From contig NC_090439.1 of the NCBI RefSeq assembly GCF_031143425.1, positions 353,828,027-353,892,026 of the forward strand: a stretch of DNA of 64,000 nt. Reading direction: 5' to 3'. Position 1 is the stretch's first letter. Every line of letters starts with the position of its first letter. The notes beneath the pieces were generated by a model, which saw nothing but the letters and a program-made list of their open reading frames with translations, was not told where the DNA came from and did not search any database. Source of the stretch: Pleurodeles waltl (Eukaryota > Chordata > Amphibia > Caudata > Salamandridae). Both the position numbers and the translations under genes were made by a program. Below, in pieces: positions 22,830 to 33,087 of the stretch.

Positions 22830-25800
22830 AACCAAAACTCTTTCAGGGATAGAGCGACGCATAAATTATGCAAAAAACAAAGGAGAACTCTGGGAAGTTC
22901 CCAATTTTAGGTGGAGAGCTGCTCTAGTAAGGAGCACCCTGCAACACCAGCGACACTCTAGATTTGCTCACCTCAAATGTCTGCTTATCTAGCAAAGTCT
23001 TTAAGCATAGGATTAGCACAGTGCTATCCTCGCTGAGCTAGATAATGACTAAGGGCCTGATTCTGACCCTGGCGGCCGGTGACCGCCAGGGTCACCGGCC
23101 ACGGGAGCACCGCCGACAGGCTGGCGGTGCTCCGGAAGGCATTCTGACCGCGGCGGTTCAGCCGCGGTCAGAAAGGGTAAACCGACGGTCACCCGCCGGT
23201 TTACCGCTGCCCTTCTGAATCCTCCATGGCGGCGGAGCGCGCTCCGCCGCCATGGGGATTCAGACACCCCCTACCACCATCCTGTTCATGGCGGGAAACC
23301 CACCATGAACAGGATGGCGGTAGGGGGTGCCGCGGGGCCCCTGGGGGCCCCTGCAGTGCCCATGCCAATGGCATGGGCACTGCAGGGGCCCCCGTAAGAG
23401 GGCCCCGCAAAGTATTTCAGTGTCTGCTATGCAGACACTGAAATACGCGACGGGTGCCACTGCACCCGTCGCACCTTCCCACTACGCCGGCTCAATTCTG
23501 AGCCGGCGTCCTCGTGGGAAGGTTGATTTGCCCTGGGCTGGCGGGCGGCCTTTTGGCGGCCGCCCGCCAGCCCAGGGCAAATCTCAGAATCACCGCAGCG
23601 GTCTTTCGACCGCGGTGCGGTGTTCTGACGGGGTTACTTTGGCGGGCGGCCTCCGCCGCCCGCCAAAGTAAGAATGACCCCCTAAGTCTTTTGCCATTTG
23701 TACAGCAAAATCTTTAAGCATAGGATTGACATAGTGTCATCCTTGCCGAGCTGTAAAATGACAAAAGCCATTTACCACTCCAGGCACAGTATTACAGCTT
23801 TGGACTGGTCAAATACCATCCAAGCCAACCTGGAATGAGTAAAGCAACCCCTGACACATGTTTCGCTCTCATTAGAGCTCTTCAGAGGAGTATAGCTTTG
23901 TCCAGACACAAGGGAGCACCCAGTATAAGTCAAACCAAAACCCTTTCAGGGATAGAGCGACGCATAAATTATGCAAAAAACAAAGGAGAACTCTGGGAAG
24001 TTCCCAATTTTAGGTGGAGAGCTGCTCTAGTAAGGAGCACCCTGCAACACCAGCGACACTCTAGATTTGCTCACCTCAAATGTCTGCTTATCTAGCAAAG
24101 TCTTTAAGCATAGGATTAGCACAGTGCTATCCTCGCCGAGCTAGATAATGACTAAGTCTTTTGCCATTTGTACAGCAAAATCTTTAAGCATAGGATTGAC
24201 ATAGTGTCATCCTTGCCGAGCTGTAAAATGACAAAAGCCATTTACCACTCCAGGCACAGTATTACAGCTTTGGACTGGTCAAATACCATCCAAGCCAACC
24301 TGGAATGAGTAAAGCAACCCCTGACACATGTTTCGCTCTCATTAGAGCTCTTCAGAGGAGTATAGCTTTGTCCAGACACAAGGGAGCACCCAGTATAAGT
24401 CAAACCAAAACCCTTTCAGGGATAGAGCGACTCATAAATTATGCAAAAAACAAAGGAGAACTCTGGGAAGTTCCCAATTTTAGGTGGAGAGCTGCTCTAG
24501 TAAGGAGCACCCTGCAACACCAGCGACACTCTAGATTTGCTCACCTCAAATGTCTGCTTATCTAGCAAAGTCTTTAAGCATAGGATTAGCACAGTGCTAT
24601 CCTCGCCGAGCTAGATAATGACTAAGTCTTTTGCCATTTGTACAGCAAAATCTTTAAGCATAGGATTGACATAGTGTCATCCTTGCCGAGCTGTAAAATG
24701 ACAAAAGCCATTTACCACTCCAGGCACAGTATTACAGCTTTGGACTGGTCAAATACCATCCAAGCCAACCTGGAATGAGTAAAGCAACCCCTGACACGTG
24801 TTTCGCTCTCATTAGAGCTCTTCAGAGGAGTATAGCTTTGTCCAGACACAAGGGAGCACCCAGTATAAGTCAAACCAAAACCCTTTTAGGGATAGAGCGA
24901 CGCATAAATTATGCAAAAAACAAAGGAGAACTCTGGGAAGTTCCCAATTTTAGGTGGAGAGCTGCTCTAGTAAGGAGCACCCTGCAACACCAGCGACACT
25001 CTAGATTTGCTCACCTCAAATGTCTGCTTATCTAGCAAAGTCTTTAAGCATAGGATTAGCACAGTGCTATCCTCGCCGAGCTAGATAATGACTAAGTCTT
25101 TTGCCATTTGTACAGCAAAATCTTTAAGCATAGGATTGACATAGTGTCATCCTTGCCGAGCTGTAAAATGACAAAAGCCATTTACCACTCCAGGCACAGT
25201 ATTACAGCTTTGGACTGGTCAAATACCATCCAAGCCAACCTGGAATGAGTAAAGCAACCCCTGACACATGTTTCGCTCTCATTAGAGCTCTTCAGAGGAG
25301 TATAGCTTTGTCCAGACACAAGGGAGCACCCAGTATAAGTCAAACCAAAACCCTTTCAGGGATAGAGCGACGCATAAATTATGCAAAAAACAAAGGAGAA
25401 CTCTGGGAAGTTCCCAATTTTAGGTGGAGAGCTGCTCTAGTAAGGAGCACCCTGCAACACCAGCGACACTCTAGATTTGCTCACCTCAAATGTCTGCTTA
25501 TCTAGCAAAGTCTTTAAGCATAGGATTAGCACAGTGCTATCCTCGCCGAGCTAGATAATGACTAAGTCTTTTGCCATTTGTACAGCAAAATCTTTAAGCA
25601 TAGGATTGACATAGTGTCATCCTTGCCGAGCTGTAAAATGACAAAAGCCATTTACCACTCCAGGCACAGTATTACAGCTTTGGACTGGTCAAATACCATC
25701 CAAGCCAACCTGGAATGAGTAAAGCAACCCCTGACACATGTTTCGCTCTCATTAGAGCTCTTCAGAGGAGTATAGCTTTGTCCAGACACAAGGGAGCACC

Positions 25801-27116
25801 CAGTATAAGTCAAACCAAAACCCTTTCAGGGATAGAGCGACTCATAAATTATGCAAAAAACAAAGGAGAACTCTGGGAAGTTCCCAATTTTAGGTGGAGA
25901 GCTGCTCTAGTAAGGAGCACCCTGCAACACCAGCGACACTCTAGATTTGCTCACCTCAAATGTCTGCTTATCTAGCAAAGTCTTTAAGCATAGGATTAGC
26001 ACAGTGCTATCCTCGCCGAGCTAGATAATGACTAAGTCTTTTGCCATTTGTACAGCAAAATCTTTAAGCATAGGATTGACATAGTGTCATCCTTGCCGAG
26101 CTGTAAAATGACAAAAGCCATTTACCACTCCAGGCACAGTATTACAGCTTTGGACTGGTCAAATACCATCCAAGCCAACCTGGAATGAGTAAAGCAACCC
26201 CTGACACGTGTTTCGCTCTCATTAGAGCTCTTCAGAGGAGTATAGCTTTGTCCAGACACAAGGGAGCACCCAGTATAAGTCAAACCAAAACCCTTTTAGG
26301 GATAGAGCGACGCATAAATTATGCAAAAAACAAAGGAGAACTCTGGGAAGTTCCCAATTTTAGGTGGAGAGCTGCTCTAGTAAGGAGCACCCTGCAACAC
26401 CAGCGACACTCTAGATTTGCTCACCTCAAATGTCTGCTTATCTAGCAAAGTCTTTAAGCATAGGATTAGCACAGTGCTATCCTCGCCGAGATAGATAATG
26501 ACTAAGTCTTTTGCCATTTGTACAGCAAAATCTTTAAGCATAGGATTGACATAGTGTCATCCTTGCTGAGCTGTAAAATGACAAAAGCCATTTACAACTC
26601 CAGGCACAGTATTACAGCTTTGGACTGGTCAAATACCATCCAAGCAAACCTGGAATGAGTAAAGCAACCCCTGACACGTGTTTCACTCTCATTAGAGCTC
26701 TTCAGAGGAGTATAGCTTTGTCCAGACACAAGGGAGCACCCAGTATAAGTCAAACCAAAACCCTTTCAGGGATAGAGCGACGCATAAATTATGCAAAAAA
26801 CAAAGGAGAACTCTGGGAAGTTCCCAATTTTAGGTGGAGAGCTGCTCTAGTAAGGAGCACCCTGCAACACCAGCGACACTCTAGATTTGCTCACCTCAAA
26901 TGTCGGCTTATCTAGCAAAGTCTTTAAGCATAGGATTAGCACAGTGCTATCCTCGCCGAGCTAGATAATGACTAAGTCTTTTGCCATTTGTACAGCAAAA
27001 TCTTTAAGCACAGGATTGACATAGTGTCATCCTTGCCGAGCTGTAAAATGACAAAAGCCATTTACCACTCCAGGCACAGTATTACAGCTTTGGACTGGTC
27101 AAATACCATCCAAGCC
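22827..27116. repeat. 470-bp satellite array with trimeric higher-order structure
   Basis: The heptamer TCAAACC recurs at 22827, then (after a 633-bp insertion) at 23930, 24400, 24870, 25340, 25810, 26280 and 26750: seven full 470-bp units plus a 367-bp partial one. Units are nearly identical. Three variants repeat in order: A (GACGCAT, ACACATG), B (GACTCAT), C (ACACGTG, CTTTTAGG). A-B-C then A-B-C gives a 1410-bp higher-order repeat; the last unit is C-like with private changes. Within each unit, a segment with CTTTAAGCATAGGATT and a nearby palindrome (CACAGTG or CATAGTG type) occurs twice about 85 bp apart. Each full unit holds an 86-codon frame, judged non-coding. Confidence 0.97.
23053..23682. 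mobile_element. 630-bp hairpin-chain MITE (family A), copy 2
   Basis: Inserted in the first satellite unit. The empty site is known from the other units (GACTAAGTC); here TAA is duplicated (23050-23052 and 23683-23685), the typical PIF/Harbinger 3-bp target site. Ends are GGGCCTGATTCTGAC and AGAATGACCCCC. Consecutive hairpins include 23224-23255 (perfect GGCGGCGGAGC stem), 23267-23327 (CATCCTGTTCATGG stem), 23335-23405 (GTGCCCATGCCA stem), 23411-23446, 23447-23473, 23475-23521, 23527-23583 (GCCCTGGGCTGGCGGGC stem) and 23636-23670. No coding capacity. Confidence 0.92.
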
Positions 27117-27186
27117 AAATGGCTTTTGTCATTTTACAGCTCGGCAAGGATGACACTATGTCAATCCTATGCTTAAAGATTTTGCT
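26994..27186. repeat. Inverted partial unit closing the satellite
   Basis: After the last partial unit, 27117-27186 is the reverse complement of 26994-27063 (AGCAAAATCTTTAAG...GACAAAAGCCATTT). The two 70-bp arms are separated by about 53 bp, so the array edge can fold into a long hairpin. At the one site where the adjacent unit differs from consensus (CACAGG), the inverted arm matches the consensus (CATAGG). Confidence 0.93.
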
Positions 27187-27189
27187 CTG

Positions 27190-27594
27190 GCGTTCGAAGG
27201 GGAAATACGCCACACTATATTTACAAAGATGTGCAGTGTTCCAGGCATAATGTATGCAAGGAGGGCGTTCCGGGCTAGAGGGGCAGTAAAAATGGCACAA
27301 AAGAATCTATGAGATTCCTTGGCGCCATTTTTATCAGCATTTTTTAATGCCTGCTAAGTGCAGGCATTAAAACGGCGCTCCCGTTGATTACAACGGGCCT
27401 CTGGGCACTCTGCAGGATTAGCGTCATAATTTTTTATGCCAATCTGCAAAGCGCCAGACTAGAGTAAAAAATTATGACACTAGTCACCCTAACAACCACC
27501 ATGGTGCGCCGTATTTTAAATACAGCGCTACCATGGTGGTGTTGGGGGGGCTAAGGGGTGCAAGAAAAGTGGTGCTTTTCATAAATCTGCCCCA
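27190..27594. mobile_element. Hairpin-chain fold-back element
   Basis: Contains adjacent palindromes: AATGCCTGC/GCAGGCATT near 27347-27370, CGCTCCCGTTG.../CAACGGG near 27375-27397, TCATAATTTTTTATG near 27423-27440 with a relative at about 27463, and ACCACCATGG/CCATGGTGGT near 27494-27540. The right end ATAAATCTGCCCC resembles other Harbinger-like ends in this window. The left end near GGGGAAATACGCC is approximate. Confidence 0.5.
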
Positions 27595-27699
27595 TAGGGT
27601 GTACAAAAGGAGAGGCACTTATGAGAGAATGCGTTGAGAGCAACGAGACTGTCTAGTCTTTTTGTTGATTGTCCTTGAAATAACCTTTAGTATGCTAGA

Positions 27700-28345
27700 T
27701 CCGTGCAGCCATTTTCAACATCCCTAGGAACTAGGCACTAAATTTGGCTGCCTAGCGCCAAAGCAGGGAATGATTGTTTATGCGCAGGAAGATGTCCATA
27801 CTGGCACACAAACAATCAATAATGCCGATTTGCTAGTTCTATGTGTGCTGCATTCTGCAGCACATAAGAAGTAGCAAATCATCATTATTTATTGATTGTT
27901 TATGTGCAGGAAGGGACGCCTTCCTGCACATAAACAATAATTCCTGGTGTTTTGCTCTTTCTATGTGTGCTGCAGAATGCAGCATACATAGACAAAGCAA
28001 AAACGAGGAGAAATAAAAGTATTTCTTCTCTTTCTCCTTGCCCCATGCTAATGCCACCCCTGGGATGGCATTAGTTTTTGGCACTTTCTCAGGTTTACTA
28101 TTCTTTGTAAATCTGGGGCAGTTTCAAAGTGCAGTGGGTGTTGCAGTGGAACACCCACAGCAACACCTATTGCACGTCCTTTCCACGCTAAGTGATGCGT
28201 GTGAAGGGGCCATATTTACAAAGCAACATTAAGCCACAAAAGTGACTTCATGCCACCTTGTAAATATGGCGTAAGGCATTACGCTACCAAAAGTGATGCT
28301 CAAAATTACACACTGGTGACGCAAGTGACTCGTAAATGAGGCTCA
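27700..28345. mobile_element. Hairpin-chain MITE (family B), inverted copy
   Basis: Shares stems with 2099-2863 in reverse orientation: GATTGTTTATGTGCAGGAAG with its complement (about 27892-27940), CTATGTGTGCTGCATTCTGC with its complement (about 27839-27866), and another TGTGTGCTGC stem at 27962-27990. The right end ACTCGTAAATGAGGCTC (about 28327-28343) matches the ends at 30935 and 57272. The left end is not sharply defined. Confidence 0.6.
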
Positions 28346-28834
28346 AAATGGTAAAAAGTTCCTTTGCTGGGGTGCTGGTACTCTTTATTAAAAAGCTGGT
28401 TGAAATTTGTTAGAGCCCGACATTAACCCGAGCACAACTTCTTACCCAGTTGCTTTTTCCACAACAAGGTTTCCAATTGCTGCTAGGCTGCAGGTGTTCA
28501 CTGCGCAGATGCCACTGTCTATCAGACCTCTTCATCCATTGGTCTCTTGTAATGTCATTCACATTTTGCTTCCACCCAGTACAGCATATAGAATAGGGCA
28601 ATGGGTCAGCCCACTTTCCGCCACGAGCTCCACTCACTGTGAGTGATAGCATTTGCTTGTGCAATGTGTACATGTAACTAAACTTACTTCCCTTCAGCAT
28701 CAAGGACTATTGGGTAATGTTCTAAATACCAAATATTTTCACCTTTGAAAATGTAAAATGTATGATTTTATTTTACAAGGGTCTGGCAACATCACAAACG
28801 CTGCCACTGGGTCATCACTCACCATGGTGGCAAT

Positions 28835-29344
28835 CTAAAATAAACAAGTGTTGGCAAAGCCATCAGCTATCAACAAAAGTGAAGAGAGGCATTCAGAAAT
28901 GCTGTTTGCATGTATTGCATGCATAAATGTTATCACATTAAAGCCCATTCTAATGGCTTTGCCAGAGCTGGGAAAAAGTAGCAAAATATTACTTACTGTA
29001 TAGAACGCATATAGAATAAATAGAATCAAGTGGGGCAAACAACACAGTTGAATTACTTTTTCAGATTCAGAATAATCCCAGGTGCATTCTAATTGAAGCA
29101 TTTTCTGGAAAAAAGAATGATACATTGCCAGATGATAGCATAAGGTTAGAGAGTAATACTCCTCTAAGTGGAGCCAAGCCAAAACCCACTCTGCATATTT
29201 TAAAGAGATGCCAAAAATATGTCGTTCACACAGGTGCACTGTCAAGCCAGACCTGAAGTATGCTTTACCTTGATAGGCCGTTAGTATGAACAATTGAGAA
29301 AAGTCCTGTATTAATATTTGGTGTGTCTTGTCATTCAGATTCAT
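28835..29344 (-). other. Unassigned 169-codon open frame
   Basis: This is the longest open frame between 27200 and 37360. I do not recognise its translation: it is rich in Leu, His and Tyr with two hydrophobic stretches (around residues 100-125), and shows no motif of a known transposon protein. Chance or an eroded fragment is more likely than a gene. The flanks 28350-28834 and 29345-29464 hold nothing recognisable. Confidence 0.2.
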
Positions 29345-29464
29345 ACTACTTTGGGGTCATTTAGAATATGTGGGAAATCCTTAAACAGCCCAGTGAAATG
29401 TATGGAAAGTGGTTTTCAGTGCATTCAACACATCCTTTTCCCTAAGAGAAAAGTACTACATTAT

Positions 29465-29644
29465 GGGGGTTATTCCAACTTTGGAGGAAGTGTTAATCCG
29501 TCCCAAAAGTGACGGTAAAGTGACGGATATACCACCAGCCGTATTACAAGTCCATTATATCCTATGGAACTCGTAATACGGCTGGTGGTAAATCCGTCAC
29601 ATTTGGGACGGATTACCACCTCCTCCGAAGTTGGAATAACCCCC
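29465..29644. mobile_element. 180-bp fold-back MITE
   Basis: Almost the whole element is one inverted repeat. The left arm starts GGGGGTTATTCCAACTTTGG and the right arm ends CCGAAGTTGGAATAACCCCC; inner arms share CACCAGCCGTATTAC. The left arm has an extra copy of about 13 bp (GTGACGGTAAA). The end type resembles Harbinger-derived MITEs. A target duplication is not clear. Confidence 0.85.
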
Positions 29645-30934
29645 ATGTGCCTATTACTGCCTTAGGACAAGCAAAAATCTGGAGCTAATTTCACACTAGT
29701 AATTGCGGAATAAGAGACAGAAGCAGTGCTTGCACACTCCTCTCAATTTGGTGTAATGTCATGATAACTGGTTGTGGTATCAGCATTACTGAACTGTGGT
29801 CTTACAGCAACACAACCCACATTTCCTAAATTGTTTCATGAAAAGGCAGTACTCAATTCTCCTAAATGGCCCTGCAGCACAACTCCATAAAACAGCAGAA
29901 TGAATTGCTTTCACTGATGCACTAAGAATGTTCTAACTTTTGAAAGTGGTATACTTTTATAAGCTGTTTTACGTCACTAAGGGTGTTATAATGGCATCCA
30001 TATTAATCAGCAAATCCTCCCTAGAGTTCCTGATACCAGAGGCATTGAAACTGCGGGAGAGAGGTGGCGAAAGAAAGAAAGTGGAACCCTGAACGTTGCC
30101 TTACAAATTATGAATTACCGGGGAAATCTGTAACTTGATTCCATCCCATTTCTTCCTGGTATTTCACTCTTAGGCTCCCTCTTCTTTTTGTAGGCAGAAC
30201 CCCTGAGTGAGCACTAGGAAGTAGTAAGGAATTTGTAGGGTTTAGAAACGGCTTTTAGGGTATAAAGGGTAGCTTTAAGGGGTAGCAATAAGATTGTGGG
30301 TGATGGGATGGGTACTGTTAAGGGGGTGTAATGCATTTTTAGAGCTCAAGGAAGGGTTGCTTTAGGAGATAATATGGGGTTTTTAGAGGTTAGGGAATTG
30401 TAGATGTAAGGGGTAGCAAGAAGTTTTGGGGTCCAAAAGGATTGCATTAAGGGGTATTAGGTAGCAAGGAGTGTGAAGCATCTCCAACGAGTAGCTCTTG
30501 AGCTACTGTTAGCTCTCCATCTGCCTGCAAGTAGCTCCCCTGTTTAGACCCTACTAAATTAGATGCTTTTGCTTGGTTGTGTAATATATATACCCCAAAA
30601 CTGAAAAGCATGACGAAAATGTGTATATTTGGAGACAGAATAACTGAGTAATAAATTATGAGGCTTTGGGGACACCTATTAATATTATGATCCTGGTGTC
30701 AGGGGCATTGTATGTATATTTGTTATGTATTATCCATAGAAAGGCATTCCAAATTGATAAAGCCTTTACCCTGCTGGTAACTTTGCCTGATACACTGAGG
30801 TGATCATCGTAATCTTACCTGACAGGATCACTACCACCACATTAAAATTATTAGTAGCTCGGTATGATTTTTGTTGAACATAAGTAGCTCTCATTACAGA
30901 AAAGGTTGAGGCCGCTGGTCCAGAGTAACATCCA
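29645..30934. other. No gene; G/T-rich irregular repeats at 30230-30470
   Basis: The stretch 30230-30470 repeats loosely related words such as GGGGTAGCAA and TTTTAGGG at irregular spacing. The rest is unremarkable AT-rich sequence. Confidence 0.5.
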
Positions 30935-31626
30935 GGGCCTCATTTACAAGGTCCTAGTAGCACACTGCACCACCGGAGTGTCATTTGTTTTACACTCCTG
31001 TGGCGCAGTGGCCCAGCCCATATTTACAAAGCCATGCAAAGCCACCTTGCGTGGCGTTTCATGGCCTTGCTAATATGGCCTCCTAACTCTGTGTAAAAGG
31101 GACGTTCCATGGGCGTTGCTGCGGGTGTTCTCATCCTGCACCCATGGAACCTGAAGGAATCTGATACATTGCCAGATTAACAAGGCTGAGAATGTGTCAG
31201 ATTTCAACACCACCTCAGGGGTGGCAGTAAAGTGGTGTAACAGGGAGGAATAACATTATTTCTACCCTTACCTGAACCCCACAAACTATTTACTACCCTT
31301 TAATGCTTCCAAACTCTGAACTCTAAGTCAATCCTTCCTTGATGCCTAATAACATTATTTCTCACTGTTTTTCTTCTTTCTACGTGTGCTGTATTCTCCA
31401 GCACCTTTAGACAGAGGAAAACAACATTAACAATTGTTTAAACAATCATCCTGCAATGCAGGCACCCTTCCACCATGGTTCAAGGGTGCCTGGGTTGGCG
31501 CTAAGCAGCAGTTTGTGAACCAGTGCTGAGTGAAGTAGAGTGATGCGTTGTTTCAAAATGATGCAGCACAGCGCAGCAAGCTGGCTTGCAGCACCACACT
31601 ATGTCATTTCCTCGTAAATGAGGCCC
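30935..31626. mobile_element. Hairpin-chain MITE (family B), copy 3
   Basis: The left end GGGCCTCATTTACAAGG and the right end CTCGTAAATGAGGCCC form a terminal inverted repeat. Interior palindromes include ACACTCC...GGAGTGT-type stems near 30975-31005, CCATGGGC.../CCATGG near 31108-31150 and an ATCTGATACATTGCCAGATT stem near 31159-31178. No target duplication is certain and there is no coding capacity. Confidence 0.7.
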
Positions 31627-33082
31627 AAAGTCTTTTAGCCTGGAAGGACAAAAAGGCAATGTAGTGTAAAAAACATATTTTCGGCTTGGGGAAAAATACA
31701 GATGAGGCAACAAAAGGGAAGCAAAACGTAATTGTGCAAGTGGCTCCTCTGTGACTGAACAGTGTCTAAGTGGTCCGATGTCAGTTGGCAGGCACCTCAT
31801 AGTTTGGATGCAGCTAGACTCTCCTAATGTATGACAAGAGGTGAGTAAGTCAAATATCTGGTAGTGACATTAACATTTGATCCAGGCATTGACAGCCAGT
31901 TGTGGCCCAGACAGTCCCTATTGCTGCCCCCCAATTCTGTATGGGATCTGGGAGGGCTTGGGAGCAAGATGGCCAACTGAACGGGACCTCTCCCAGTTAC
32001 TTTCTCAGCCAGTAACACATTTTCTGTGAAATGTATGTAAACCCCAAAAATTCCTTCAAGGCAATCAAAAAAGACAGAATAAAGAAGTGCTTGAATTTAC
32101 AGATGAGATGACTAGGACTTAGTGTGAAGGGACCGTTTGACCTCTATGGGGCTCTCTTTATGCTAGGGTTCTTCAACAATAGCAGCTGGAGATTTTCTGG
32201 TGGGACTAGAACTGAGACCAACACCCATCAGGTGGAGGGACCCTACACAGAGGCTGCACGCCTATTGCTGGGGCAGAATGACCAGGTGGATCCTGGCAAG
32301 TTGTTAGGATCATGCCTGAAGTTCTCTATGTACATTGGCCTGCATAGACAAACAATGGGCAAGCACCTTCCTTCAGAAGTTGTGGATGGCTGTTAAGCAT
32401 GGGTAGTCCACAACCCCTGGCATCACTCCTTTAAAGGAGTCAGGAAATTACCATTGACAGGCTGCCCGGAAAGAAATGTGCTCCTGCCTGGGAGGCAAGA
32501 CAGTTGAGGGCTGCAAGTGCTACTGGCAGGAGGAAACTCAAAGAGGACAGTGGCCAACGCCAGAATAAACAGGATAAGAACACAAGGAGGTAAGGCCACA
32601 TAATTTAACAAAAGCATAGGTAATAAAGGCCCACACTTTATTTTCCTTTTCTTTTGAAGATTTCTCTAGTTTGGACAGCATGAGAGGTAGAGATAGCCTG
32701 ACCTATCAAACAGGGAAAATACCTCACTCACCCCTGACTGTTGCCATATAAAAACAGAAGAAAGACTTCAAACCGCAAGATAGCTGCAGAAAGTGAATTA
32801 AAAAAAAGGTCTGGCTTCCACAACTCGAAAGAAAGCCCATGAGCACACTAGTCAATGTGTAACCAGGAAACAAGAAAAAAAACATAATTCACTGTTGAGT
32901 AGTGCCTTGTGGTCAGGAGACTTAGTAGTCAACGCATGATGGAGGTGTTGGTTGGCACCCACTTTCTTGAGTGCCATTTTGCTCCTTTTCTCCTGCACCA
33001 CTAAAAGACCTCTGTTTCTTCCTACCCTTGTTTTCAGATCAGACAACAAGGCTGATGACACACAGAGGCATTTCTCTAATTG
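31627..33082. other. No gene recognised
   Basis: Unique-looking sequence with only short frames and no transposon motif found. Confidence 0.35.
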
Positions 33083-33087
33083 AATCC

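Noticed and set aside
23835..26915. An 86-codon open frame repeated in seven satellite units as a gene family
   Set aside because: Unit variants change or keep the frame without any sign of codon constraint. The units are too similar to judge selection, and no domain or promoter is visible. An open frame of this size is easily kept in young identical repeats.
22827..27116. CRISPR-like direct repeat array
   Set aside because: Units are 470 bp and identical throughout with no short repeat/variable spacer pattern, in eukaryotic DNA.
28835..29344. Host protein gene on the minus strand
   Set aside because: No recognised motif, composition biased by AT-rich DNA, no splice or neighbouring exon evidence. 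Listed only as an unassigned frame.
30230..30470. Interstitial telomeric repeat
   Set aside because: TTAGGG-like words are present but irregular, with no tandem hexamer run.
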